DNA of 64,000 nt from Brachynemurus nebulosus (Eukaryota; Arthropoda; Insecta; Neuroptera; Myrmeleontidae): NCBI GenBank assembly GCA_035578155.1, contig JAPWDM010000003.1, forward strand, positions 23,834,916 through 23,898,915. The letters are read 5' to 3'. The notes beneath the pieces were generated by a model that did not search any database, was not told the DNA's origin, and was given only the letters and a program-made list of their open reading frames with translations. The translations under genes were made by a program, and so were the position numbers. This document shows positions 12,270-23,560 of the stretch, in pieces; within the stretch, counting starts at the first letter, position 1, and every line of letters starts with the position of its first letter.

Positions 12270-13090
12270 CCGGAAGTTGAAAAAACTTGTTGTTTTTCAT
12301 ATGGCTAAATTGTACCCAAATTGCTTCATCGAGATTAGTAATTGATCTACCAGAAATTCAATCATTTAATTCGTTATTTTTAGGCAAAATTTTTTTTCAG
12401 CATTTCAGTTATCAAAGTCTTATCAAATAATACTTTTTTTATATAATAATTTCTTTACACTAATAAATTGCTTCCAATTTGTTCCATTTAATTTAGAAGT
12501 TAAATATTAATTTTCCTGAATAATAATTAAAATATACATACTAAAATATAAATATTTATAATTAGGTTATGTTCTATTAAAATATATAGACAATCACAAA
12601 TACACACATATTTAAGGCTAATTCGATTTTGACCGATGGATATTGATAAATAAGCAAAATATTTTGATAATTATTAAAAAAAAAATGTTTAGCTTTTAAA
12701 ATTTTTAAAACCGGGAAAAATTTTTAAAAATAAATAATTGAATAATTCAGTTTCTGATGGAACAACTACTGATCTCAAAGGAGCAATTTAGGAGTAATTT
12801 ACCCATATGAAAAACAAGAGGATTTTTCAACTACCCGTGCCAACTTCTTTTCCGTGTAGTTCTCATCGCATAATATTAAGAGTAAAATATAATAATTGAC
12901 CTCTGTGAACGATTAGAAATCGTTAAGTGTAGGTATGATATGAAATTTTGTCAGAAGTGAATTACGCATTTGATACATATTCAAAGGTATAATTATTATT
13001 GCCAAGGTAAACAATTCTGTAGAAGTTCATTTGCACATTTAATGAAATTAATGCATGTTTTGATGATTATGATTCATACCAAAATATGTC
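12270..13090. other. AT-rich DNA downstream of the exon donor (putative intron)
   Basis: If the minus-strand exon at 13097-13254 is real, this stretch is the start of its first intron. No second exon could be recognised in it. Confidence 0.35.
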
Positions 13091-13096
13091 ACTCAC

Positions 13097-13254
13097 CAAT
13101 TAGCATGATGATTTAGCGCAGTAGTTGATGATGATTGTGATGATGTCACTGTACAATGATGATGATAATGACCGTTTGAGGTCGCGGACGATGTTGAAGC
13201 TGATGATGTGGTGGAACTGGCTGGAATTGCAGCCATTAATTCCTTATCTCTCAT
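13097..13254 (-). CDS. Candidate first coding exon, Ser/Thr/His-rich protein
   Basis: The frame starts at an ATG at 13252-13254, preceded by an A-run that gives a good insect start context. It encodes 52 residues plus two bases of a split codon. The start is MRDKELMAAIPASS, followed by a Ser/Thr stretch, a His cluster (HYHHHC) and a second Ser run. At the boundary the genome reads AATTG then GTGAGTGACA, a consensus 5' donor at 13096-13091, and the frame meets a stop right after it. Ser codons vary (AGT, TCC, TCA, TCG), unlike a pure trinucleotide repeat. Low-complexity N-termini of this kind are common in insect regulatory proteins, but the gene is not identified. No acceptor or second exon was found. 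The alternative is a decayed CAT/TCA microsatellite. In-frame codons upstream lack an ATG, so this Met is chosen. Confidence 0.45.
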
Positions 13255-13755
13255 TTTTTTTTTCAATTTCACTACCGTTTTATTTTTAATAAAGTCATGA
13301 AAATTCACACACCAGACATAATCACAAAATGTATTGTGTTTTTTTGTTTTAACATTATAAAAAAATTATTTTAAAATAGTGAATGGAGAAGTTTTTTATC
13401 TCACGTTTTTATGTGCACAAAATTATATTCAGTAATAATAATAATGGTAGTTTTCAAAGTTTAATGTTTCTTTTTTTTATCAAAATTTAATCAAAAATTT
13501 TAAATCATTGTTTCTTGTATGTATAAACTGTATAATTAGTTTAAATTCGCTGTATTGAAATAAAAAATTAAAATAAAAATTATATAAGTATGATTATTTT
13601 CTTATTAATATAATTACACAGGGGAGGTCCAAAAATTCGAATTGATCAACAAAACTATCAAAAGTCAAATGTATTAGAATATGTTTAGTCGTGGAGGTAT
13701 GGAAAGTGGTTACAGTAAACGTGTATTTCGTTCGATGATATTGATTTCTATATTC
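13255..13755. other. AT-rich DNA upstream of the candidate exon
   Basis: On the minus strand this would be 5' untranslated region or promoter. No TATA-like or initiator arrangement stands out from the background, and no good polypyrimidine-AG acceptor lies just upstream of the ATG. Confidence 0.35.
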
Positions 13756-13757
13756 TA

Positions 13758-13911
13758 CACGGAGAGAAAATTCCTATAAAAATTACTGTGCTCATACTAC
13801 AATCGACGTGTAACAGGCGAACATATTCAATTTTACCGTACTAAAATTGGATATGTTCGCCTGTTACACGTCGATTGTAGTATGAGCACAGTAATTTTTA
13901 TAGAAATTTCC
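13758..13911. mobile_element. CACGGAGAG family, palindromic MITE (copy 3)
   Basis: It starts CACGGAGAGAAAATTCCTAT after a TA (13756-13757) and folds on itself. TACTACAATCGACGTGTAAC pairs with GTTACACGTCGATTGTAGTA, leaving a loop of about 13 bases. Both arms correspond to the right end of copies 1 and 2, so this is two right ends joined head to head. The right terminus has lost the CTCTCCGTG end. Confidence 0.75.
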
Positions 13912-14056
13912 GGTTAATCGTACAGTTTTAATCAAAAATTAAAAGACTGTTCGCATAAACCTGTAATTGCCAGTAATTAACCTTTTATCATCAGCTAAAT
14001 ACTGCTCGTTTACTGGCAGTTGGAGTGGCAGGTCAGGACTCTTGTGGTCGATTATA

Positions 14057-14280
14057 CAGTGGCGGATCCAATTTTAAAATTAGGAGAAGGTATTTTTTTA
14101 ATACTCCATAATGCTTTCGTAAACATTACAAATTTAAATAAAAAGATAATTCCAAACAATTATTATTACAAATGGTATTGAATTTTGAATAAAACTGAAA
14201 CAATATTTGAAAGAGCAAGATAAAATTGAAATTTGTTTGTCGTTTAGGGGAGGGGACTCGACGCCATGATCACACGCCTG
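14057..14280. mobile_element. Possible hAT-like MITE with diverged ends
   Basis: It begins CAGTGGCGGATCCAATTT, a start typical of hAT termini, and the segment ending at 14280 reads, inverted, CAGGCGTGTGATCATGGCG. The two ends are only loosely similar, and no matching 8 bp flank is visible. Confidence 0.3.
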
Positions 14281-15769
14281 TATCCACGCTATGGACTATG
14301 CTTATGAAGGCATTTTTGCATTTTATATTTCACAATTTTAGAGGAATATTGGGACAGTTTCTGTAAGAAGACAGTTACAGACATATACCTTATAAATACC
14401 AATTCCCACCAATTCGCTTGTTTTTCACTAACATCATAAATGAAATTGCAATATGTGAAAATAAAGTACATTTATACAAAATTACGATATCAGTGGCATC
14501 TGTTATAGACAAGAATGTCTGACAAACGAACATGAAACCTTATTATGTATTATTATTATTAAGCTTTTTTATTAATTTTTGTTATATGCTAAAAACGATT
14601 AAAGCATATTTGATGACGCAACAATGAAGAATTCTCATATATTTTCTTTTCATAAAATATTATTAAAATGTTAAACACAAAAGGTTATTTACGTAATTTG
14701 CCAGGAGTTTATTAGAAGAATTTTAATAATTTTTGCGTAAAATTTTTATTTTTGTTGTTAAAATGTTTAATAAAATATCTTTGAAAAGTGTGATTTGTTC
14801 TTTAAAACATAATTTTTGTCCGATTTTGATGATTGAAGGCTTTAATTGTATTAAAAATGGAAAGAATGATAATAAAAATTTATAACTAAACATCATGCCA
14901 TTGTTAATTAAAAAGTAGTGAGTATACTTGAAGACGTAATATAAGCGAACTATAACTATTTAAACGTTTTAATGGTGGGTAAAGAGGTGCAATATTTCGA
15001 ATTTGTAATGTATAACAGTAAAATTATTTGATCCTTTAGAAAAAAAATTGTTTTTTGTTTGGCTGCACTTTAGACGGTATGTACTCATTCACTCGGTGAT
15101 TCATCGCTTTGACTAGATGTCATGTAAGTAATTATTTAATTTAAGTTTTTATTATATCATAATAATGTTGATGACAAAAAAATGTGGACTTTTTTTTAAA
15201 CTCTTGTACTTTCAACTGTCAGATGATACATTTACAGTATTATTCAGTAATCAGTATGTAATGCATGTAATACACTTGGTTACGAAATTATGCCTAGGCA
15301 ATTTTAGTCATAAAAATTATATAAAACATTTGGGATATTTAAAAAAAAATAAATGTTAAAACATACATAATTATATATTTATTTTATAACTACGACTCCC
15401 TCATTTATGTCGGTAATTTTCGGAGATAAAAGCAAACAAATTTTCGAAAATTTAAAATGGGCCGCTAATAAATGGCATTTTATATCGAGGTATGTATATT
15501 TCAATATTAGAAAACAGCCTCCAAAAATTGCAGTTACAGGATATTGCAAGAAAGATCTTTTCTTATAAAGTTGAAATTCTTTGTTAGGAAAATTACGACT
15601 TCAAAAGCCTATAATTCACTTCCAGTTTTATCATTTTGTCATTTTATTTACAGTTTTTTAAACAACGAAACATTTTAATAATATCGATGATGTCATCAAG
15701 TTAAAAAAAAATTATTTTTCTCAAGTCAAGCTTTATTGAAGTTGTTTGAGTCAAAATGATTAGTTGAAT
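14281..15769. other. AT-rich DNA, nothing recognised
   Basis: Short frames at 14289-14471 and 15165-15359 are compositional. No shared repeat was detected. Confidence 0.45.
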
Positions 15770-15870
15770 TAGGGTACTTTGGGTTTGAACTTTTCATTTT
15801 TGTGATTAAAATGACGAAGTTCCATTTAGAAATATGATTATTTCGACAGAAGCCTTTTTTCTAGTGGTCC
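15750..15870 (+). repeat. Dispersed repeat D, copy 1 (split by an insertion)
   Basis: TTGAACTTTTCATTTTTGTG, TTAAAATGACGAAGTTCCAT and CTTTTTTCTAGTGGTCC match 25185-25275. After the inserted CACGGAGAG element the match resumes at 16763 (ACGTAGCTGATTT against ACGTAGTTGATTT). The paralogue therefore shows the empty site. Confidence 0.7.
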
Positions 15871-15872
15871 TA

Positions 15873-16762
15873 CACGGAGAGAAAAATCATATAATTTTTG
15901 TAGATAAAATTTCAGAAAAATTACCATGCTCTCTTATAATGCGTGCGCGATCGGCGACCAAAGTAAAAAATATTTTACGATCATATAAATATTATTAAAT
16001 TGAAACGTAAAAAGTATTAGTCATGGCTTCATAAAAATTGTTGTGCTAGCATGGTAAAATTTAATGTGCTAACACAACCTCTATCACACTCTTATGCATA
16101 TATGTTATAGTTTAATTCTTGTTGTCGTACTCTTTCATTTGCGCATCTGACCCGCAACCTTATGTTGCTTGGGCTGTACGCACTGAGGAACAATCGATCT
16201 TTTCCGACCTTTGATTCTTTATGATGCATACAAAATGACTGAAACAATATATTCTAATACTGAATATAGTGAAGTAATAAAATTATGAATTAAACGGTGA
16301 CCGTCCTGTAAGACATTCTAATAAATACTGTTTGCACACGACATCACACTAGCAGTGACCAGCCTGGTTATGTTACTTGCCACACCAGCCTGGCTATGTG
16401 ACATTCATGTATGATTGTGTTGATACCTTCTGCAGCCTGCCTCGCTATGTGACAGCGTTGATACTTTCTCTTTCTTTCTTTCTACTATTAGCAGATAGCA
16501 TTTGAAATATTATAAGACAGCATGGTAATTTTTGTAAGAAAAACAATTAAAAAATATTTTTTTGTCGGGAATGGAACTTTTTACTGTGCTGTTTTACAAA
16601 TTTTACGGAGCTAATATTACGGAAAGAACATTCTATCCTTTAAATTTTCTATGATTAATTATAATTTTTATATTTTTACCGTACAAAATTGAATATGTTC
16701 GCCTTTTACACGTCGATTGTAGTGCTGAGCACAGTAATTTTTATATGAATTTTCTCTCCGTG
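15873..16762. mobile_element. TA-flanked CACGGAGAG element, copy 2
   Basis: The ends CACGGAGAGAAAAATCATAT and TATGAATTTTCTCTCCGTG are bounded by TA at 15871-15872 and 16763-16764. The 890 bp interior aligns with copy 1. It is longer partly because of an imperfect tandem duplication around 16358-16460 (AGCCTGGTTATGTTACTTGC, AGCCTGGCTATGTGACATTC, AGCCTGCCTCGCTATGTGAC). It lacks a transposase. The intact repeat D copy near 25270 shows the site before insertion. Confidence 0.85.
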
Positions 16763-17039
16763 TACGTAGCTGATTTTTGATAATTTTTCATTTTTACGTC
16801 CCATTTGTCAAATATCAAACTTTAAAGTTTATATTTCCTACTATATAACAGTTATGGACGAGTTAAATTGAGACTCGAATGTATTTATCTATTTTTAGAT
16901 AGATCGTAAAAAATTTATTTAAATGTCCTATACTTTGGAAGATATGATTACTATACTCTGGAAGATATGAAAACTTCTAACCACTGAGGAGGAACCTTGA
17001 GAAAAGTTTTAATGCGTGTTCAATACGTACTTCGTGATT

Positions 17040-17218
17040 TTTTTCTAGTTCAATTGTTTGAGACTTCTTTCACTGTCGTTATTATATTATAGTTAGAATG
17101 CAAATTTTGGGACAATAAAGAACAAATGGTTTTATTAAGAGTTCTACTAATATACCGCTGTTTCTTTTTTTACATTTACCGATAGTTGTGCGTGTTCTAA
17201 TAGTTTTGACGAGTACTG
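17040..17218 (-). mobile_element. Tc1-like terminal fragment
   Basis: Read on the minus strand, the end is CAGTACTCGTCAAAACTATT followed by AGAACACGCACAAC, preceded by TA at 17219-17220. CAGTACT...CAAAA.TATTAGAACA is a common Tc1-like inverted-repeat pattern. The partner end is not visible, so this is a truncated fragment. The inner limit is approximate. Confidence 0.45.
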
Positions 17219-17220
17219 TA

Positions 17221-17895
17221 ATTTTTAATTTATATAAAAAATAAAAATTTAATTCTTACGGTACTTTATCAATCGTAATATTGTGAGGCTATTAAAAATT
17301 AATAGTATTGTGTAATGATTTATTTTACTGTCATAAAAGCATATGAATGAAATAAATTTATTTTTTATTAATTATTTGATTCACTAGATATATTTATTGC
17401 TTAAATTTCTATACACATTATTAAAATCGTTCATTTATAAAAATAATTAATTAAACAAATATAAATTTCAAATTGAAAAGCTATCAATGATCTTTGATAG
17501 AGAGAAACACGAGCACAATGAATTTTTATAATGAAGTAATTTGACTATTTCTATAATACAGAATGTCCAAAATCGTTGCTACATGAGATAGACACTGCTT
17601 GTAAGTGTAAATTTTGACAATCGGAGCTGCATGCCTAGTTTGTTGACCATCTAAACAACAATGTTATACTTTCACAGGAGTTATAAAACATACGGAAATT
17701 ATTCAATATTTTAATTTAAAATAAAAATTACTTTTATTAAATGTTACTTCTGGATAAAAATTGAAATTATGTCAACCTGTTATGATACAGATTATATATT
17801 ATATCCGAAAAGGTTTACGATATTTTCAACTTTGGATATTATGTTGCTGGGATTTCTAAATACTATCGCCTAAATAAGGAAGATATTTACAGAAA
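17221..17895. other. AT-rich DNA, nothing recognised
   Basis: No coding signal or shared repeat seen. Confidence 0.45.
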
Positions 17896-17903
17896 GTTTA
17901 AAG

Positions 17904-18189
17904 TAGCGTTTTCCAATTTTTTTTCATCGCGGACCACTTTTACTGTTCTGCAATTTATACAGGATATTGCACTAAAAAGAAAAAAAAAAATGGCGAGAAA
18001 AAGAAAACGAAGACAAGTCGGTTGCTTTCGATTGCAAACCTCGTGACTTTAAGACATAAATGGTCAACTAATCCCTATCAACAAAACTGGTGAGTAAAAC
18101 AAAAAAAAAGCATATTGTTCTTTCCCCCACTCTTCCCACGGACGCCATTTTTGAAAGTTTTTTTGCGATACACACTTTGGCAAACACTG
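17904..18189. mobile_element. hAT MITE with perfect 8 bp target duplication
   Basis: GTTTAAAG stands at 17896-17903 and again at 18190-18197. The ends TAGCGTTTTCCAATTTTTTT and (inverted) CAGTGTTTGCCAAAGTG are diverged versions of the hAT terminal pattern also seen at 4352-4580. Length 286 bp, no coding capacity. The exact 8 bp duplication marks it as a hAT superfamily insertion. Confidence 0.85.
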
Positions 18190-18197
18190 GTTTAAAG

Positions 18198-18832
18198 GGA
18201 CGACCCAACATTATCAGAGATTATTGTATATAGTCTTTCCTTCAACTATCGACTAGTAATTATATAAATTCAAATAAATAGTTTTGGCTTTCCAAGATAC
18301 CGGACCGCTTGATTTCTTTACAGTATACATAACTTTTTGTTTTTGTCGTTTTTCTATTGCTTATTTATTTTAAATCATTAGAAACATATTACATTCTATC
18401 TTTAGTGCTCACTGGCTTTTATCCACGGCTAGGTCCTCCTGGTATTTGAATTTTTAATCATCAGCTATTGTAATCCGATTGTTTTGTTTTAAATACATTT
18501 TCCTTCGGGAATGAGATGTCTTCCCGGGTTAGAAGCCCATGTTTTTCTCTGTCCCCCTAATATTCCTATGCCAAGTTTCAAGTTGACTCGTTAAGTGGTT
18601 GAGGTCTGAAGGTAAAGACGTTCTCAATACATTTCTCCACAAGAATAAGTAGTTTTCCAGGAGTAAGAAGTAGTTTACGTTCCTCTCAGATTAAGCTATT
18701 GGGGCGTGAAAGTGAGAGAAATAAACAAGCTTAATTTCGCACTTTTAATATTAGAACTTAGATTAGATGTTGATCCCACATTCCGATTATGCCAAGTAGA
18801 CTCAAAATTATTATTGACATTATTTCTGTTTA
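18198..18832. other. Intergenic DNA, nothing recognised
   Basis: No gene or repeat shared within the window was found. Confidence 0.4.
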
Positions 18833-19160
18833 ATAGTATACGAAGTTGAGATTGTAAGCTGCATATTACACATGAGCGAAAAAGTTACTTGAAAGCTTCG
18901 CAACGGTAAGTGTGTAATATGCCTCACAACCGAGTTACGTACTATACTTTATTTACAACCAACATGAAATTTACAATGAGTAATATAAATTATGTCGAAC
19001 TTAAAATGTAATAAAAACAAATGCCAACCTTCAGTTGTTAGGTAAAAAATTTGTACAGATTTTAATACAATATACAGTATAAAGATTATTAAAAGCATAG
19101 TAAGCTGTGATTCTTTACACACGGTCGTGTGTAAAGAAAAAAAATTTCGCACAGCTGTAT
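18833..19160. repeat. Hairpin-led dispersed repeat, copy 2
   Basis: ATTGTAAGCTGCATATTACA near 18851 is mirrored by TGTGTAATATGCCTCACAAC near 18910, giving a ~110 bp imperfect hairpin with GTATAC/GTACTATAC edges. The following sequence parallels copy 1 at 4724-5030. A second perfect small hairpin (TTCTTTACACA with TGTGTAAAGAA) lies at 19112-19139. Confidence 0.6.
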
Positions 19161-20159
19161 GTAAAATATAGCGTAGTAGATAGTACTTTGTACAGTAAAT
19201 AAGCAATTTCATGGTAGTCGTAGATAAAATTTTAAAAGTCATCTTCGGAATTATATAAAAATACAAAAAAAAAAACAGATCTAGATCTATTTATTTTATT
19301 ATTATTTTTTAATTTGTAAATATCTCCATTCAAGTAAAACCGTAGAAATAATTATGGAAACTATTTTGTTTTCATTAAAAAAGAAAAAATGGAAAAAATT
19401 TCGCACGCAATTTTTATTAAATTACTACTGCGCTTTGCTATTAACAATCATGAATTCTATAAATGATAATATTAGAAAGTAAACATTAAAAGTATGTATT
19501 TCTAATTGTATTTTAATAATTAATAAAAAAATAAACTGTTTATAAATATAGTGTAAAAAAAAAATTGAGACCTCTAAACCTTTATTTAATCACTTAGTAA
19601 TTAGACAAGAAAATCTATGCTGAGAATATTTAAAATGAATTGATTGTAATAGTTAAAATGCAACTTCTGCTACTTTTTGTAATATCAACATGGGAATTGT
19701 TATTTTACGAAAATATTTACAAGTTGATCATCTTTTTGTAACGAGTGCTTTGGCAGCGAAGGAATTTTTGATAAAGTTTCGAGTATTTAATTGGATTTGG
19801 TAAAGAAAAATCACAGACATAACACAATTAAATCCTATTATACTTCTACGTGTTTGATGTAATAATTTAAAATACGCTATCAATGAGGCGTGGCATACAG
19901 TTTCCTCGTACTTGTAACATACTTTTATCCAGTCTTTAAAGTGATTTTCGTCTAGAGCACAATACATACTTATATGTAGACCAGTTAACTAATCCTCGGG
20001 AGCGAACGTGTTAATATGCTATATTTGTGTCTAAATTAGACTTGAGTGAGTACATACTTTTTCAATTTATTTGAATCTTTAGGTAGCAATTCTTAATAAA
20101 ATCTTAAGGTCATCAAAGAAGTACCTACGATAATGATGTAAAAGTTTTTTTTTTTTTTC
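19161..20159. other. AT-rich DNA containing one repeat E copy
   Basis: Apart from the repeat E segment near 19884-19960, only A/T runs are seen. The 105-codon frame at 18949-19266 overlaps the hairpin repeat and is compositional. Confidence 0.4.
19884..19960 (+). repeat. Dispersed repeat E, copy 1
   Basis: CGTGGCATACAGTTTCCTCG, TACTTGTAACA and CAGTCTTTAAAGTGATTTT match 38550-38615 and, in part, the reverse complement of 50751-50796. Class unknown. Confidence 0.55.
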
Positions 20160-20162
20160 TAA

Positions 20163-21204
20163 CAAGGGGAGTATCAAACATGGGAATCACGCATTTGGGA
20201 GAAATTAATATATGTTGTGGAATATATTTCTCTGAGTATTGTAGTGATAATAATTTAGGCCAATGCGACTTTATTTAGAAATTAAACGCACGAAAAATTT
20301 CGAATAACATATCGTGTTTGATATGTATCAGTTAGTTGGTATTGTCTTCAACAAGGGCCGCTGGTGGTGTGGTTAGTGTTTGCTGTCATATATGTAACTT
20401 TTTTTTTTAATTAACAGACCTAAAGGTTCTATGTTCGAATCTATGCCTTTGCAACAGAAATAATAATTCTCTTTTCACTTTTTTTTTTTAAATTTTTTCA
20501 AAATTGTACAATGGTCAATTACATTGACGATGCTATAATTCTTTTTTTTAAATGGAGATATGGTATTCTTTTTTATGTCATTATAAAAAAATTTACAACT
20601 GCCATTACTTTAAATAAGGATAAAATGAAGAATGTCTAAAAATAGTATAAATAATTTATAATAAAAATTGCTTTAATTTTATGTAAAAAAAAAATTCAGT
20701 AATTTAAAATTTACGATAAAATTACTGTTACATATAATGACAACATGTACAAAAAATATTATATCCCCCTTTTCAGAAAATAATTACAGACATAAAATAG
20801 AATACCATATCTCCATTTAAAAAAAGAATGATAGCATCGTCAATGTAATTGACCATTGTACAATGTTGAAAAAATTAAAAAAAAATGAAAAGAGAATTAT
20901 TTAGGTTAGAAAGGCATAGATTCGAACATAGAACCTTTCCTTCTGTATATTATATCTATACGGTAAAAAATTTACATACATGAGAGCAGGCATTAACCAC
21001 ACCACCAGCGGCTCTTGTTGCAGACAATACCAACTAACTGATACATATCAAACACGATGTTATTCGAAATTTTTCGTGCGTTTAATTTCTAAATAAAGTC
21101 GCATTGGCCTAAATTATTATCACTATAATACTCAGAGAAATATATTCCACAACATATATTAATTTCTCCCAAATCCGTGATTCCCATTTTTGATACTCCC
21201 CTTG
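20163..21204. mobile_element. TAA-flanked foldback element (CAAGGGGAG ends)
   Basis: The arms 20163-20585 and 20782-21204 are reverse complements with high identity, starting CAAGGGGAGTATCAAACATG and closing with the inverted counterpart. TAA occurs at 20160-20162 and 21205-21207 as an apparent 3 bp duplication. The spacer is ~195 bp. Each arm contains a tRNA-like stretch: GCCGCTGGTGGTGTGGTTAG, then ATGTTCGAATC, which fits a Pol III B-box. No transposase. Three-base T-rich duplications occur in PIF/Harbinger and some other superfamilies; the family is not identified. Confidence 0.8.
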
Positions 21205-21891
21205 TAAGTAAGGAAAATGTTTAAAATATTTTAAATACCTCGACGTTCTTGTGACCTATTGAAGACAGTCTTTAAATTACGGAAATAGAAAAATAAGTAA
21301 ATACTGCGAATTTAAATACTTAAAACACGTTTTTTTATATTCTTGGAAAAAATACAATAATTAATGCTTGCATTGTTTAATCAGCACATTACTAAAATGA
21401 TTTACAAAAAGAATTTTTCTATTTAAAAGAAAAAATATTAAAAGAAACAACTAAACCAAACATTTCAAAATAAAACTAATTTTTTTTTTTTGAGGTTATA
21501 TTGCTACGTTTATTTGACACGTGGCATGTGAAAACAGTATTGCAACATGAAAACAATGACTGATAAAGGTTGGTACCGCATGATCGGTTTGAACGGGAGT
21601 CCCTTTTGTATTTCGTGGGTCAATAACCTCACAAATATGTCTGCAGTGTCTACACAAACAAATATGCATGTTTCATGCGTTATATAATAGGAAATTTTCT
21701 TGTCAAAATGATTGAATATGAAAATGGAGGAAATGAGAATATAAGCAATAAGAAAAATTAGTTTTTCTTTTTTGTTTTCGTAAAAATGATTTCGTATGTT
21801 ATATTAAATTGGATTTAAGACAGCACAGTGACTTAAATAGTAGACTATTTAATTATAAATAAATAAGAAACTAAAAAAGTTGTCAAGTACA
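21205..21891. other. AT-rich DNA, nothing recognised
   Basis: No coding signal or shared repeat seen. Confidence 0.4.
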
Positions 21892-21894
21892 TAA

Positions 21895-22199
21895 TGCTGG
21901 ATTTACACTATAGGCACGCGAGGCACCGCCCTGGGCGGCAAAATCTGGAACACACGTGACAATTTCGCTTTTTTTGGTCATCACTTATCTCTTGATAGGA
22001 AAATAAGAAATGGGAAATTTCGCTGTTTTTTTGCTCGTCACTTATTTTTAACTTTTTTTTTGCTTGTTACTTATTTTTTTATGGGAAAGGGAAAAAATGG
22101 GAATGTTATTAAGAATTTTTTTTTAAATTTTTGTTTTAAGAAAAAGCAGGGGCGGCATTTTTTCCAGCGCCCCGGGCGGTACTTAGGGTAAATCCGGCA
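21895..22199. mobile_element. TAA-flanked MITE (TGCTGGATTTAC ends)
   Basis: The ends TGCTGGATTTACACTATAGG and, inverted, TGCCGGATTTACCCTAAGTA pair, and are flanked by TAA at 21892-21894 and 22200-22202. GC-rich subterminal blocks (GCACCGCCCTGGGCGGC and CCCCGGGCGGTAC) pair as well. A decayed relative appears to lie inside the large hAT element around 34080-34290. Confidence 0.7.
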
Positions 22200-22753
22200 T
22201 AAAATTTTGAAGTGTTAGAGGCTTTTGCTACAAAAATAGGGTTCTAGAATCCAAGTTATCTCTCCAACCCAAATTTTATTATTTTGATGTAAAAAAATAA
22301 AACTTCACCAGTTCAGTTACCTTTAGTTTTAAAAATAAATAAAAATTTAATTTTTTTTTTCGATAAAATTTTAACATTTTTATTGGAAAAAGTGAAAAAT
22401 TTAACACCACATTACCAAAAATCAACTAAGATATCTTTTTTCTACTGATAGGTTTTTGATAATAAAAGTATAATTTTCTGTAAAAATTCTTTATTAATAT
22501 TTAAATTTATTTTTAATTGGTTTTTACACGGTGTGGGTTAGTTTACTTGGTCTTGCTTGTTTTAAATTAAAAAGTACGATCGTTAGTGACGCGATAATGA
22601 ATGTAGCTTGTAGTTAATTGTATTTGTAATTAGCAATAATAATTAAAAAATGTGTTAAATAGTGCAATTTAATGGACGATGACTGGTAACTGAGACGGTA
22701 AGAAAATTAATTAAACAATTAAAAGAAATCGATCGCTACAATTTAAAATAATA

Positions 22754-23560
22754 CCCCTGTCGTAGCATCTGTATAACATAGCGAATTTCCAAAGATTGGA
22801 CACTGGCGGATCTCATATAACAACCTGTATGCATCCGAAATAATTTGGCTCTCTAAAAGTGTAAAAATTTTCAAAAACGGTTGAGTAGTTATTTTTTGGC
22901 GCTTTTGGGTTCCCAGGAACCTGGCGGATCTTATATAGCATATATTAGTTTAAAATAGTTTAACTTTTTAACGGCGTAAAAATTTTTAAAATCTGTTTTA
23001 TTTTTGGTGCTTCTGGGACCGCGGGACCTTGGCGGACCTCATCTAACGTAATCTATATCTATATAAAATATTTTAGCTCTCTAATAACAGTGAACAAATT
23101 TTCAAAATCGGTGATAATGCATTCTTGAAAAGTTAGTTAATTTTTATTTTGAGGAATGAAACAGATATAAATATTGTCATTGTAATGACAAAGACAATGA
23201 AGCATTTATTGCAAAGAAATTCAACAAATTTCTTAATTTTTCTCAAAAAGTTCACTTAGAATAATGTCTCAAAAGCTTGTCTTATATAATTTTTTACGCT
23301 CTTATTGATAGTGTAAAAAAAATTAAAAAATTTTTGGATTCGAGTCAGTTTTTACAAGAAACCACCAAAAATGGCGATAAATTGCCAAAATTTTAGCTTC
23401 TAATAATCGAACGTATCGGACTGACGAATTCACTCAAGTGTTTGGAACTTTCGATCTTTTCACCAAATTTCGTAAAAGTTGGATGCTTCGTTTGAAAGTT
23501 ATCGCGCAGACACATAAATACATACATATTATATGTATATGTATTATATGAATATACAAA
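22754..23560 (-). mobile_element. Family X copy, minus orientation, with internal tandem units
   Basis: After a TA it starts CCCCTGTCGTAGCATCTGTA and ATAACATAGCGAATTTCC, the X terminus inverted. It contains three degenerate ~110 bp units, each with a block like CTGGCGGATCTTATATA followed by GTAAAAATTTTCAAAA (near 22805, 22920 and 23030). It ends toward ACCAAATTTCGTAAAAGTTG, GAAAGTTATCGCGCAGACAC and a short ATAC-rich tail. This is where other copies carry their (TA)n tract. Confidence 0.65.
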
